NCBI GenBank assembly: GCA_029204225.1
Contig: CM055099.1
Span: 45,155,489-45,219,488 of the forward strand
DNA: 64,000 nt
Origin: Diphasiastrum complanatum
Lineage: Eukaryota > Streptophyta > Lycopodiopsida > Lycopodiales > Lycopodiaceae
Reading direction: 5' to 3'
Shown here: positions 1 to 11,400 of the stretch, one piece after another
Numbering within the stretch: position 1 is the stretch's first letter
Layout of the letters: each line of letters begins with the position of its first letter
The notes under the pieces: model-generated
Databases searched by the model: none
Told to the model about the DNA's origin: nothing
What the model saw: only the letters and a program-made list of their open reading frames with translations
Position numbers and translations under genes: made by a program

Positions 1-2610
1 CTCAAGGTAGGAGGCATGGTAAACTTTTCAAGCTTGATGCATGTGTGATCTCTAATCATGAAGGATGTATGGCTAGGGAGCAATTGACAAACCAAGAAGT
101 TTGGCACAAGAGGTTGGGCCATCCCAACTTCAAATCTTTGGAGGTAATGGCAAAGAAAGAGCTTGTTCTTGGTCTCCCTAAAAGTCTTGTTGCAAACAAT
201 AGTGTTTGTGAACATTGTGCCTTGTCCAAATCTCATAGACTTGCTTATTCTAGATCTACTTCTAGATCTAAAGAAGCTTTTCAACTTGTGCATTCTGATA
301 TTCATTCTTCTAGTACAACTAGCAATGGTGGGGCAAAGATGTATGCAACTTTCATTGATGACTTTAGTAGGTATACTTGGATCTATCTTCTTAAAAGTAA
401 GGATGAAGTGTTTGCTGCATTTGTCAAGTTCAAGAATGAAATGGAAAACCAATTCAATACAAAGATCAAATGCTTAAGATCTGATAATGGAGGGGAATAC
501 ACCTCAAATAGGTTCAAAGACTTTTGTATAGCACATGGGATTAAGAGGGAGATGTCTAGTCCTAGGACTCCACAACAGAATGGAGTGGCCGAGAGGAAGA
601 ATAGAACCCTTTGTGAATGTGCCAAGGCAATGAGACTACATGCTAATCTTGCTAAGTCTTTTTGGGGGGAAGCTTTAGCATGTGCTAACTATCTATGTAA
701 TAGATGGACAAGTGCTTCCTTGGATGGTAAAACTCCTCATGAGGTTCTTTATGGTAGAAGGCCGAGTGTCAAGCATTGTAGGATCTTTGGATGTACATGT
801 TTTGTCAATATCACACTTGATGATAGAACTAAAGAAGATCCTTCATCAAAGAAGGGTGTGTTTGTTGGCTATAGTGAAGTAAGCAAGGCTTACAAAGTGT
901 ACATTCCTTCTACAAAGAAAGTTGTCATAAGTAGGGATGTCATCTTTCATGAAGAGAATGTTTCCAATGTTGTTGATGTTGATGTTGATGTGCCTACTAA
1001 TCATCATGATGTGCAAGATGTCTTGGATGAAGATGGAGATGCCACTCCAAAGCAAACTTCAAGGAAGACTCAAAGGCAAAGGGCTAAGCCATCAAGGCTA
1101 ACCTATGATGAAAAAGGAAAGCAAGTGGTGGACAACTCTAACTTTGCGTTTCTTACCTCTTTTGATGAACCAACTTGTGTAGGTGAAGCAATTCAAAAGA
1201 AGGAATGGATCCAAGCCATGGATCATGAGCATCAAGCACTCATCAAAAGCAACACATGGAGGTTGGTAAAGCTTCCAAAGGACAAGAAGGCAATTGGTTG
1301 TAAGTGGATCTTCAAGATCAAGACAAATCAAGATGGATCAATCAACAAGTACAAGGCAAGGTTGGTGGCAAAGGGGTATGCTCAAGAATATGGTATTGAC
1401 TATGATGAGACCTTTGCACCCGTGGCAAAGATGGTAACTATTCGAATCCTAATCTCTCTTGCAACTCTTTATGATTGGGATATGTGGCAAATGGATGTTA
1501 CTAATGCCTTCTTGAATGGTGATCTTGAAGAAGATATTTACATGGAGCAACCCGAGGGCTATGTTTCACATGATGAGCCTAATCATGTGTGCTATCTCCA
1601 AAAGAGTTTGTATGGGCTAAATCAAGCACCAAGGAGTTGGTATGCTAAGCTCAATTCCTTCTTACTTTCTCAAAACTTTGTTATGAGTGAGTATGATCAT
1701 TCTCTCTACTTTAGATTGAATGAAAATGATATCACTTTACTTTTGATCTATGTTGATGACATTATCTTAAGTGGTGGTAACAATCTAGATATAGATGAAA
1801 TCAAGATGGCACTCAAAAGAGAGTTTGAAATTCAAGATCTTGGTAAACTTCATTATATCTTAGGAATAGAGATTATTAGAACTTCTAAATCTACATTCAT
1901 ATGTCAAGAAAAGTATGTTAACTCTATTCTAAAAAGGTTTCATATGGAAGATTGTAAAGTTGTTTCTACTCCTATGGAATCAAATGTAAAGCTAACTACA
2001 AGAAGTAATGAAAGATCCTTCAAGGACATTACTCTCTATAGAAAGCTAATAGGATCTCTTATATGGTTAACCATCACAAGACCTAGGTACTACACCTAAC
2101 CTTTGTGGATTTTCAGATTCAGATTTTGCAGGTGATCAAATGGATAGGAAGTCAACAAGTGCCTTTGCAATCTATCTTGGAGATGGAGTGGTCTCATGGC
2201 TATCAAAGAAGCAACCAACTATCTCTCTATCTTCCACCGAAGCCGAGTACAAGGCATTAACAACATGCACCAAGGAGATTCTTTGGATCAAGAGGATGTT
2301 ATTGGATCTTCACTTGCTGGAACCAGAGAAGACTCCAATCATACTTTGTGATAACCTTTCAGCCCAAAGCTTGGCAAGCAATCCTGTTTTTCATGCAAGG
2401 AGCAAGCACATTGAGATTGCTCACCATTTTGTGAGAGATCAAGTCATTGCCAAAGAGGTGGAGCTTCAACATGTCTCTTCAAAGGAGTGTGTGGCTGATA
2501 TCTTCACCAAACCATTGGGAAAGGACCTATATTTAATGCATAGATCTAATCTTGGAATGTGCTCAAAGACTATGTTGAAACTAGCATCCAATGTTGAAGA
2601 GGGAGTGTGA
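1..2610 (+). pseudogene. copia gag-pol (IN-RT-RH part), frameshifted by a 125-bp deletion
   Basis: The reading frame enters from the left edge and runs open to a stop at 2097-2099. It carries the integrase HHCC region, the DD35E core with the NGVAERKN glutamate, the RT motif YVDD at 1749-1760 and the spacer before RNase H. Compared with A, bases equivalent to 38965-39089 are missing after 2084. The loss of 125 bp shifts the frame and removes the connection between RT and RNase H. The RNase H part then resumes in another frame and ends at 2610. Two replacements hit conserved places: Glu to Gly after the integrase tryptophan (near 667; Gly is the usual residue here) and Lys to Asn in the RT motif LYGLKQAPR (near 1620). 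The protein is very probably inactive. Confidence 0.93.
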
Positions 2611-3260
2611 AAATTGTCAACATTTCCTAGCTAGTTTGAGGCCTAAATTGGCTAAAATTGTAAATAGTTTTGGTTCTGGAGTTTCACACGTGTGAACCAG
2701 GCCACAATGTTTTTATTTACTGTATTTTTTCAGTATGATGAAGTGTCAAACTTCATACCCTTCAAAATGAGACCATTTTGATGTATTTTGGTCATATAAG
2801 CCATTTTTAGCTATTTTTCCTATATAGGGAATATCTAGGGTCAAGTACCTTCTAGAGAGAGGAGAGAGAGTCATCTTCCTCATCCATAAATAGTAGGGAA
2901 GTCGTGGAGAACAGGTTGGAGAAACCTTTTGTATGCTTCATTGAGATCAATAGATCATTGTCATTGTTTCTTCCTCCATTGAGAGCATTGTTGTGTGTAT
3001 TGTCTTCAAGCTATTGTGTATGATCTTAGGTGCTTTCCAAAAGTGATAGGCTGATGTATTATGGACTGTATAATGCTATTTTGGGCCGCACTTGATGTTT
3101 ATGGAAGTTTCCATTTGTGATAAATGCTTTTTGATCAAGTTCTTTGCATTCTAGGTAGCATAGAATGTGTTGCCAATTCCTAGCTTATGTAGTTTGGAGT
3201 GCAAGCATTCAAGCCAATGATCTTGGAGTTTAGATCCACTTAGGATCTGTATTTTTCACA
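2606..3260 (+). repeat. 3' LTR of element A' (655 bp)
   Basis: It starts TGTGAAAA and ends TTTTCACA, a perfect 8-bp inverted terminus. It has the same 655-bp length as both LTRs of element A and is nearly identical to them. The gag-pol stop codon lies inside its first bases. It contains the palindrome TTCACACGTGTGAA at 2683-2696 and a CTATATAGG TATA-like box further in. Confidence 0.95.
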
Positions 3261-5640
3261 CTTACTACCTCTGATGTCCACTCTTCTTCCCTCCTTAGAA
3301 TTTTCAGTTCCCTGAAAATCTATTTCAGCTAAGATACCAAAAAGACGTAACGACATTAGTAAATGCTTAAAAATTAATTACTGTAGGAACAAGTCCAAAA
3401 CGATTTCATTTCTGTCCTATACCTGGGTTAAATATCTACTATATAAAAAATCATTTACTAGTATGTGAAACCGTACTAGTCTGATCTTTCGAATATAATT
3501 CACCATAGGATTTTAGTGGAAATGAAATCAGTTATGTAGTTTCTATTATTACAAATTTTTCAATAAAATTGGACTGTTTTTTCTTTTTATTGACTGGTTT
3601 GGCATTATTCCGTTAATATTGACAAAACCTATCCAAACACAAACTATGAAATTACATTAATGCAAATCCCACCAATAAGATTTTAGTAATTCTTGAACCG
3701 TATCCTGTCAGATTTACTGTCTAGATAAAGAATACTATTGCCACTAATTGAATCTGGTCATTTTATTTTAATCAAATTTAACGAGTATCTTGCAAAAACG
3801 TTCACTTGACTGATTTCTAGCGATCAATATCGATTAGAAAACTATCAGACAAGTAACTAATTTCAAATTTTTACCAAATTGAAATTCAACTAAAAAAAAA
3901 AATTCAAATTTTAACTTTCAATCTAGGAGTTCCCAACTCCAAAAGTTAAAGGAATGACAGTATAGTAAAACATGTAGACAATTCCATTGCGGTTCCTTTT
4001 GTGAATTTTAACTTATCTATCACCGGAAAATAATTTAGACTTAGTGAAAACATTGTGACCAATTCTGAGTGATAAACTCAATTTAATCAATTCCCTAATC
4101 TAAACTGATTCCATAGATAACGAAAAAATGACTGAAATTTTGATTTTTTTAGAAAACTCAAATTTTGCTTTTATTTTATGTAATTCAAAAATTCTGACAA
4201 AAATACTGTTAGTACAAAAGGCAATTGAAATCGAAAAAATTGAAACACTATCCGATTTCTAATGCTACTAACCCAATGTCAAACTGGGATGCAAAGCACA
4301 CTACATCAGTAACAAACGTCATTATGGATTTTTTTACGTAAACTTCAGTTTTACGGAATTTGTCAGCCATTAACACTGATTTGTGATGTGTATGACTACT
4401 CAAATCGATTGTAAATCCCTCTCATGCATGTCAAAATCACCCTGAGAATCAACATGCAACTAATCCATGCAAGCACAGTACTACAAATTAGGGAAATGAC
4501 TGGCATGCAATCAGAATAATTTCAAATTTTGCCAATTTTACTCACAAAACTGCAAAATTTCAATCGATCATAACTTTGGCTACAGGACACCAAATTGGGT
4601 GCTGTAAAGCTCGGTACAAAGGGAGACCAAGTGAACAAGATGCTTGCCACATCAGCTTGCCACCTAGGCTTCACACATGCAATATTAGCGTGTCAGAAAA
4701 TCTGTAGTAGGGCGCAATTCCACAAGACAATATCATGCAAAAATGTGCAAACACCTATTACAGCCCAAAATTGAAGCTACTAACAGTCTTAAACAATCAA
4801 TTAGACATCCATGAAGCATTCATACTAATCCTAAGATGCAGTATAGGCTGAGAATGAAGATTTTTTTATTTGTAGAAGTCAAAATAGCTTCAAACTTGAT
4901 GGAGATGGCGCATAAGCCACCGGCCATCAATTTACAGGTCTGATAGCTTGTTGGGAAGGTAAAAAGGAATGCTTATCATGCTATAAGTGATTCTAAAATG
5001 ATCTCCTTATAGATTTGGAGAGATCCATCCCCCAAAAATGGTCATTTTTTGAACTTTTTTTTACTTTCACAAGTTCAATTGCTGAAATTCTTGGTTCTAA
5101 CTTCATGGAAAGCTTCAAAAGGTTTTTTCATCACAATAAAGTGGAAATTCATGACATACAACTCTTTCTCTAACACATGCAAACCAATTTACTGAATTAT
5201 AATCATCTAATTGGTCTGATCTTGTTGGATTTTGGTTCCTACTATCTATTTTGTGGCAAAAAGCATGAAAAAACAATTTTGACCAAAACATAGCCTAGAA
5301 TCATAAATCATTGGAAATAACCAGCATGCATCATTAATTTCATCATTAATGAACCCTAAAAAGAAAGTACACTTGCTGGAAAATTCAGATCTACCAAAAA
5401 TTTGATCTACACAAGAAAAAGCTCCAAAAAAGCATCACAAATTGGCCTTCAAGGACAATTCTCCATAAAACCACAAAGAATCCCAAGAGTAATGGATCTT
5501 AGCAATATGAAATTTGAAACCGGGATAGTACACCCACTTGCAACCTTGCTATCCACCTTGGAAGAGAATTCTCATGGATCCAATCCAAAATTTCGACGAA
5601 AAGTAGTCCTTCTCCATGTTCTCCAATCTTCGCAAGCCTT
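3261..5640. other. AT-rich interval with no recognisable gene
   Basis: I see only short, compositionally biased open frames on both strands and no domain motif, RNA gene or repeat terminus. Between the CTTAC flank of A' and the PBS-like site at 5641 nothing can be assigned. Confidence 0.6.
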
Positions 5641-5981
5641 GCTCTGATACCAATATAAGAGAAGCTTCCAAATATCCTACTTACAAGACAAAACACAATG
5701 GAAAACACACTATGGAGCAACCACCCAACCAAGTAGAAGCAACCAATCAACTCTAGAAGCTTCACCGCCAAGCCAAGGAATAAGAAGCATGAAGGTAGAG
5801 TGAAACCCTGGCAATGAATCAATGATCACAATGAGGAGTAGGGCAAGTTTGGCCTCAATATATAGAGCCAAAAGCAACCTGGGCACATAGCCATGCATAG
5901 CCCTAAGCTCCCAATACATAGATTCACCTAGAATAGAGTCCTAAGCATGGACCAACTATTCATGGAATTGCTATTGATAAC
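5641..5981 (-). repeat. Remnant LTR and PBS of a minus-strand copia element
   Basis: GCTCTGATACCA at 5641-5652 is the complement of the TGGTATCAGAGC primer-binding site. The sequence to its right contains, on the minus strand, a TATA-like CTATATATT near 5855. This is the layout of a 5' LTR followed by a PBS on the minus strand. No clean TG..CA terminus is visible at the PBS, and the left-hand internal region has no gag. Element C begins at 5982, so it may have inserted here or recombined with this LTR. Confidence 0.5.
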
Positions 5982-6668
5982 TGTGAAAGTACAGAACTTT
6001 GAGGACCAAAAATGGATCTTAGAATATCCACAAGAGAGATTATGTGCTTGCTTAACAATGCATCAAAAAACTAGACAATAAATGTTGATCTAGATTAGCA
6101 ATTTGACACATAGCAAGTATGGATAATCAATAAACAACATCAAAGACCCAAATTTGAGTCCACACGTGTGTACTACAGGCTGTAGTACGGCCTTCAACTT
6201 GAGAAACGAGTAGAAATTGATTTGGTTTGATTTGGATCACAAAAACGCAATGTACATAGTGAGCTAGCTTGAGATTACCAATGAGCTCCAAAAGTTTTCT
6301 ATCTTCTCACTATGGAAAGAAGAAATACATAGCAAATTCGACTTCCTACTTGAAGTTAGGTGGATTTCCAGCATGGAATAAGGAAGTTAACTCACTCTCC
6401 TTTTCCTAAAATGAAACCCTAGCCTAGATCCTAGAGTTATGCTTGGTAGGTAGCTAGTTGGTCAAAATTTCACCTTAAACTTAGGTGTAGGTCCTATAAA
6501 GTAGGGATGACCACCAAATAGACATGACCAATTCTTTTGACTTGACCTAACCTGCATTAGGAGTGGGTTGATACGTATCATATTGGCCTTCCATGTGTGG
6601 AACCCAATTATACACAATATTTACAAAGTTCTACGTGGCTAGATTTGCCAAAATAGGCTATTTTCACA
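5982..6668 (-). repeat. 3' LTR of element C (687 bp)
   Basis: It begins TGTGAAAGTACAG on the + strand and ends TTTTCACA. It pairs with 9262-9929. It contains CACACGTGTG at 6161-6170, followed by a short palindromic stretch around CTACAGGCTGTAG. Confidence 0.9.
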
Positions 6669-6753
6669 CTCCTCCTCAAATCTAGCCTTGGAAACAATAA
6701 TGTATCTATATACAATTCTAAGACCTGATCTTAACATCAGAAATGAATCATAT

Positions 6754-7419
6754 TCAGGTATAGAAGATGAATAATGAGCCCCTAAAGATGATTACATGAT
6801 CTATCACCATATCTAAGATAGAGCTTCTTTGATCTTGATCTCCACCAAGATGAATTGAATTACACATCTTGTAAGACATAAAAAACTTGTTCTCAAATGA
6901 GTCATTACACATCTCATCTTCAACTTCCTTCTTGATGAAGCCCTCAAGTTGCCTCATGTAGTTCCTATAGCATGCCTCAGTTTGCCTCATGTAGATCTCA
7001 TAGCAAAATGGTTCATCAAGCATTGAAGTAAGAAAATTGCTGAAAGTGATGGATCTTCTTGGAGCACTTGATCTTTGCGGTGGATCCTCAAGATCTCCAT
7101 CACTTTGTTGCTCCTCCTCAATCCTTGCAAGATCATTGACACCAAGGTTGTTGATTTCACTTTCATTCACACAAGATACTAGATGGATCCAAGCATCTCT
7201 TGTATAAACATCTAAGAATGTTTCATGCATCTTATCATCACTACTTGGTACATGAGAAAAAGAGTGTACATTTGAATGAATGATTTCCTCTTTTGCCATA
7301 GCAATTTTAGCATCCAACTTAAACAAACTACCTTGTTTAACACCATTTGCTATGCAATTATCACTCTTCATGATGGAACAAACTCCATGCTCGAAGTGAA
7401 CATCTAAACCATCATCCAT
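6754..7419 (-). CDS. Chimeric frame of element C: pre-integrase fragment plus unrecognised C-terminus
   Basis: This 221-codon open frame starts with residues resembling the end of the copia protease and pre-integrase region (LDVHFEHGVCSIM, then GVKQGSLFKLDA, like KLFKLDA in element A). The rest does not resemble integrase or RT. A stretch RRSITFSNF may come from the variable spacer after integrase. It is followed by a short internal repeat around YMRQ (YEIYMRQTEACY, YRNYMRQLEGF) and an acidic tail. The first ATG may not be a real start, because the frame probably continues upstream into decayed gag-protease sequence. It may be an in-frame leftover of a large pol deletion or a protein retained by the non-autonomous element. 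I assign no function. Confidence 0.4.
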   Translation of the reverse strand: MDDGLDVHFEHGVCSIMKSDNCIANGVKQGSLFKLDAKIAMAKEEIIHSNVHSFSHVPSSDDKMHETFLDVYTRDAWIHLVSCVNESEINNLGVNDLARIEEEQQSDGDLEDPPQRSSAPRRSITFSNFLTSMLDEPFCYEIYMRQTEACYRNYMRQLEGFIKKEVEDEMCNDSFENKFFMSYKMCNSIHLGGDQDQRSSILDMVIDHVIIFRGSLFIFYT

Positions 7420-7879
7420 TAGTTGTCCACGACACTAATCAAGCTCTTGGTAATTGATGGTACAAAAAGAAAATTGTCTAGATCCATCCTTTTCCTAGAT
7501 CCTAGACTTAATGAGATAGTACCAACACCATCTATATACACTCTTGATCATTTGCTAAAGAAACAAATTTATTAGTGTCCTTTGAGTTGCTTTTGCTTGT
7601 TGGAGTGGATGTAGATGCCATCAAAGATGAGATCTCCTCATCTTCATCCTCTTCATATGCAAGGTTCCCTTGTTTGTCCTCCTCCTCTTTTGGTCTTAGC
7701 CTCTTGTAGCATTCAAATGCATAATGCCCATTCTTTTCACAAAAGAATCATTTTTGCTTTGACTTGTCCTTTGAGCTTGATGCATCATCCTCTTCTTTGG
7801 CCTCCTTGGGATGCTTCTTCTTTCCATTGGTCTTCTTTTTTCCCTTGAATGAGAAATTGGCTTTCTCATCTCCATCCTG

Positions 7880-8470
7880 CAAAGACAATGAACTCATTCT
7901 TGCTTGGTGTGGAGCATCCTACACTCTTCAGCCACTAATACACTGTGAAGTTTTTCTATAGTTGGCAAAGTGTATTGGATGGCAAAACTTTGAACCAAAT
8001 TTGCAAAGTCATCTCCTAGACCATTAAGAACAATTTGTACAAGCTCTCCATCATGAATCTTCTCTCCAATAGAAGCCAACTCCCTATTTAGAGACTTGAT
8101 TCTAAGCACATAATCATGTGCACTCTCCTCACTTCTCTTCATGCTTTGCAAAATCTGATTTCTAAGCATGAGTACTCTTGAAGTGTTACTAGATTCATAG
8201 ATTGATTTTAAAGACTCCCAAGCCTCTTCAACAAATCTTTGCTCACATTCATCTTCACACAATGAAGTGCAAGCCTAGATCTCTTCTTGTATCTAGCTAA
8301 CTCCTGTGCACCTAGAGGTTCATATTCATCTTCAATCAGAAACTCATAAAGGTCTTGGAGCACCAAGAGTGACTCCATCCTAACCTTCCAAATAGCATAA
8401 TTTGTAGAATTCAATCTCTCACTAGCTTCTAGAAGGTATGCTCCAATAGATCCCATCTTACTAGTGACTT
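7880..8470 (-). pseudogene. gag of element C, broken
   Basis: The start region encodes MGSIGAYLLEASERLNSTNY, the usual N-terminus of these gag proteins, followed by the WKVRMESLLVL motif. A frame change near 8210-8260 separates it from the second half (ESLKSIYESSNTSRVLMLRN to VLVAEECRMLHTKQE), which ends at a stop at 7894. Lower down, a lysine-rich stretch and a decayed zinc-knuckle region (about 7680-7880) continue the gag. The protein forms the particle in intact relatives. Here it is frameshifted and has stops, so it is probably not functional. Confidence 0.75.
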
Positions 8471-8479
8471 CTACAAACA

Positions 8480-8827
8480 AGAAATAGATTTGATTGAACT
8501 TGAAACTCACAAAGGTTTCTAACTTGCAGTGTTTCACCCAAATTTGATTTCTAATCCACCAAATGGACTTCTAATCACAGTTCTATCACTCCGTCACAAA
8601 GCTGGAATGAAGATAAGATGAAGTGAAAACTATTTTCAAACAAATCTTGCCAAGAAATGGATTTGATTGTCTTTAGAAACTCACTAAGGTCTCTCTCTTG
8701 TAGTGTTTCACTCAAATTAGATTTCTAATCCAACAAATGGACTTATAATCTCAGCTCTAGCACTCCCTCACAAAGTTGGAATGAAGATAAGATGATTTTA
8801 AATCTACTTACAATCAAATCTTGCCAA
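8480..8827 (-). repeat. 174-bp tandem duplication in the leader of element C
   Basis: The segment at about 8480-8653 is repeated with substitutions at about 8654-8827. GTGTTTCAC occurs at 8529 and 8703, and CAAATCTTGCCAA at 8641 and 8815, both 174 bp apart. It lies in the untranslated leader between PBS and gag. The + strand relative at 10240-10400 has a single copy. Confidence 0.8.
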
Positions 8828-9248
8828 TTTTGGCTATTTTTCAACAAAAAAATGACTTAATCTCTTTCTTCCTTCTTGGTGTACTTTCAAGACCTGTTTT
8901 TAACCTTAATAGGACTTGAACTCAGCCTAGATTAATTAGATTCCATGAAACAAATTCAAATCTAATCAATGGCAAATGATCTTGGTAGATTATCCTAGTA
9001 TTTCCACTAAAAATTACACCAACGGCTCACAAATTGAATTTACAGTGACCAAATGAATGTAGTGCATTTAATGCTGGTCCAGAAGTGCCCACAAGTGGGA
9101 ACAGTATGGAATTTGATTCTAAAGAAGTTTGGGATCAATTCCTACCACCAAAACTTAGCACCAAACTCGCCCTCACAAGACTAGTTTTTAGCACACAAAA
9201 CTGCTAAAAATGGATTTGAATGGGTCTAAGATCAAAGCCCTTGAACTT

Positions 9249-9261
9249 GGCTCTGATACCA
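9249..9261 (-). promoter_or_regulatory. Primer-binding site of element C
   Basis: GGCTCTGATACCA is the complement of TGGTATCAGAGCC, directly adjoining the TG of the LTR at 9262. It matches the 3' end of initiator-Met tRNA as used by many plant copia elements. Confidence 0.9.
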
Positions 9262-9929
9262 TGTGAAAGTACAGTAATTTGAGGACCAAAAATGGATCTT
9301 AGAAGTGCTTGCTTAACAATGCATCAAAAAACTAGACAATAAATGTTGATCTAGATTAGCAATTTGACACATAACAAGTATGAATAATTAATAAACAAGA
9401 TCAAAGACCCAACTCTGAGTCCAACGTGTGTACTATAGGCTGTAGTACGGCCTTCAACCTGAGAAACAAGTAGAAATTGATTTGGTTTCATTTGGATCAC
9501 AAAAACTCAATGTACATAGTGAACTAGCTTGAGATTGCCAATGAGCTCCAAAAAGTTTCTATCTTCTCGCTATGGAGAGAGGAAATACATAGCAAATTCG
9601 ACTTCCTACTTGAAGTTAGGTGGATTTCTAGCATGTAATAAGGAATTTAACTCACTCTTCTTTCCCTAAAATGAAACCCTAGACTAGATCCTAGAGTTAT
9701 GCTTGGTAGGTAGCTAGTTGGTCAAAATATCACCTCAAACTTAGGTGTAGGTCCTATAAAGTAGGGATGGCCACCAAATAGACATGACCAACTCTCTTGA
9801 CTTGACCTAACCTACATTAGGAGTGGGTTGACACGTGGCATCTTGGCCTTCCATGTGTGGAACCGAATTATACACAATATTTACAAAGTTCTACATGGCT
9901 AGATTTGCCAAAATAGGCTATTTTTCACA
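9262..9929 (-). repeat. 5' LTR of element C (668 bp)
   Basis: It pairs with 5982-6668 and ends TTTTTCACA. It lacks a 19-bp stretch present in the other LTR, and its G-box-like palindrome is eroded to CCAACGTGTG at 9421-9430. Confidence 0.9.
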
Positions 9930-10150
9930 ACTCTACACATGCATACACTGTCTAATACCTTGTCTAAACTCTATTTAGTGTGTTTTGGGCCTCACAAGGA
10001 TATTAGTTACTTTCGGGTCACATCCGGTATGACGTGGCATAACTAACAGCTTGATTTACTAGAGTACCGTGTATCCAGGACTAGGAGTATACTGAATCCT
10101 ACTTACTGGCCATGGACATAACATTAAGGTGGGGATAAAGCCCTCTTAAA
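9930..10150. other. Unassigned sequence between element C and gag fragments
   Basis: Only short frames are present. It could be flanking DNA or the leader or LTR of the gag fragment that follows; nothing decides it. Confidence 0.5.
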
Positions 10151-10438
10151 GTAACTAATAGGTCTCAAAACACCATCAAGAAGAAGGAGCAAGTTTTTAG
10201 CCATTTCTTGTCCAAAAATTGACAAAATTGATTTGATTTGATAGTTTTTGGATAGAATCTCATCTTATCTTCATGTCATCTTTGTGAGAGAATGTTAGAA
10301 CCATGGCTAGAATTCCATTGAGAGGGCTAGAAGCCAAATTTGAGACAATCAAGACAAGAGAGACCTTTGTGAGTTTCTAGGTTCAAATCAAAACCAACTT
10401 TTTGAGCATTTGTTTGTAGAATTCATTAGGAAGATGGA

Positions 10439-11035
10439 ATTGGTGCTTTCCTTCTAGAACCTAGTCAAAGACTAAACTCTACAAACTATTCCATATGGAA
10501 GGTGAGAATGGAGTCAGTAATGGTACTCCAAGACCTGTATGAATTTGTTCTTGAAGAAGGGCCCTATTGGTGCTCAAGATTGATAAGATACAAGAAGAAA
10601 TCTAGGCTAGCAATTCATTGCATTAAAATGAATGTTAGCAATGATCTTTTGAAGGAAATTTCTTCTTGCACATCGCCAAAGAGGATGGGATTCATTGAAA
10701 TTCATTTATTAATCCAATAACACTTCTAAAGTACTCATGATTAGGAATCAAATTTTGCAAAGCATGAGAAGAAGTGAGGAAAATGCACAAGATTATGTGC
10801 TAAGAATCAAGTCTCTCAACAAAGTGTTTGCCTCTATTGGAGAGAAGATTCAAGATAATAAGCTTGTCCAAATGATTCTAAATGGCCTAGGTGATGAATT
10901 CACAAATTTGGTCCAAACTTTTGCCATCCAAGACACTTTGCCTACAATTGATAAACTTCATAGTGTACTTGTAGCTGAAGAGTGTAGAATGCTCCACACA
11001 AAGGCTAGGATGAACTCGTTGTCACTGTAGGATGG
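10439..11035 (+). pseudogene. copia gag fragment, plus strand
   Basis: The frames read RMESVMVLQDLYEFVLEE (from about 10502) and, after stops near 10718-10737, IRNQILQSMRRSEENAQDY through VLVAEECRMLHTKARM, ending at 11030. This is the same gag domain as in element C, with leader-like sequence upstream (10150-10440). The WK-RMES, QILQSM and VLNGLGDE-type motifs are clear. It has at least one stop, no zinc knuckle and no pol, so it is a truncated gag remnant. It faces a second gag fragment in the opposite orientation. Confidence 0.8.
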
Positions 11036-11392
11036 AAATGAGGTAGGAAGTTGGTCTTGGATGGCAAAACTTTGGACTAGATTAGTGTACTCATCACCTA
11101 GCCCATTAAGAATGACTTGCACAAGCTCATTGTCTTGGATTTTTTCTCCAATGCAAGCCAATTCCTTGTTCAAAGATTTGATTCTTAGCACATAGTCTTG
11201 TGCACTCTCACCGCTTATCTTCATGCTTTGAAGTACTTGGTTTCTAAGCATGAGAATACTTGAAGTACTGTTGGATTCATAGATTCCTTCTAATGAATCC
11301 CAAGCCTCCTTGGTCGAGATTCAAGATGACACTTCTTTCAAGAGGTCATTGCTCACATTCATCTTTATGCAATGTAAGGCCAATCTAGCCTT
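10605..11392. repeat. Imperfect inverted repeat made of two gag fragments
   Basis: The arms at about 10605-10938 and 11046-11392 carry the same gag segment in opposite orientation, with about 107 bp between them. A transcript crossing both would fold into a long imperfect duplex of roughly 330 bp. Confidence 0.75.
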
Positions 11393-11400
11393 CTTCCATT
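11041..11400 (-). pseudogene. copia gag fragment, minus strand
   Basis: The minus strand encodes LRNQVLQSMKISGESAQDY through VQSFAIQDQLPT (11251 down to about 11046). Upstream, towards 11400, is a decayed KMNVSNDLL-type segment. It is the inverted, imperfect counterpart of 10605-10938. No start, zinc knuckle or pol is present. Confidence 0.78.

Larger units (their letters stand above)
1..3260 (+). mobile_element. Ty1/copia element A', 3' part, truncated by window edge
   Basis: This is the 3' portion of a copia LTR retrotransposon: integrase, reverse transcriptase, RNase H and the 3' LTR. Position 1 aligns with 36881 of the complete element A, so the 5' LTR, gag and protease lie left of the window. 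Apart from one 125-bp deletion, I found only about four substitutions over 2.6 kb relative to A, so the two are recent sister insertions. The base run after the LTR (CTTAC, 3261-3265) should be the right target-site duplication; the left copy is not visible. Confidence 0.95.
5982..9929 (-). mobile_element. Non-autonomous copia element C (gag-only, two LTRs)
   Basis: It has two related LTRs (5982-6668 and 9262-9929), a PBS complement at 9249-9261 next to the upstream LTR and a purine tract (complement of CTCCTCCTC) at 6669-6677 next to the downstream LTR. The internal 2.6 kb holds a broken gag and a small frame derived from the protease to pre-integrase region. Integrase, RT and RNase H are missing, so it could be copied only with proteins from a relative. 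The LTRs differ by a 19-bp indel and many substitutions, so it is much older than element A. The flanking 5-mers (ATAAC, ACTCT) do not match, so no target duplication is preserved. Confidence 0.88.

Noticed and set aside
2080-2099. The 125-bp gap of A' relative to A as a spliced intron
   Set aside because: The missing segment begins GATCTA and ends GTATGG, without GT..AG, and lies inside RT-RNase H coding sequence, so it is a deletion.
5499-5822. 107-codon minus-strand frame
   Set aside because: It runs across the PBS complement and an LTR-like region, has hydrophobic low-complexity text and no domain; treated as chance.
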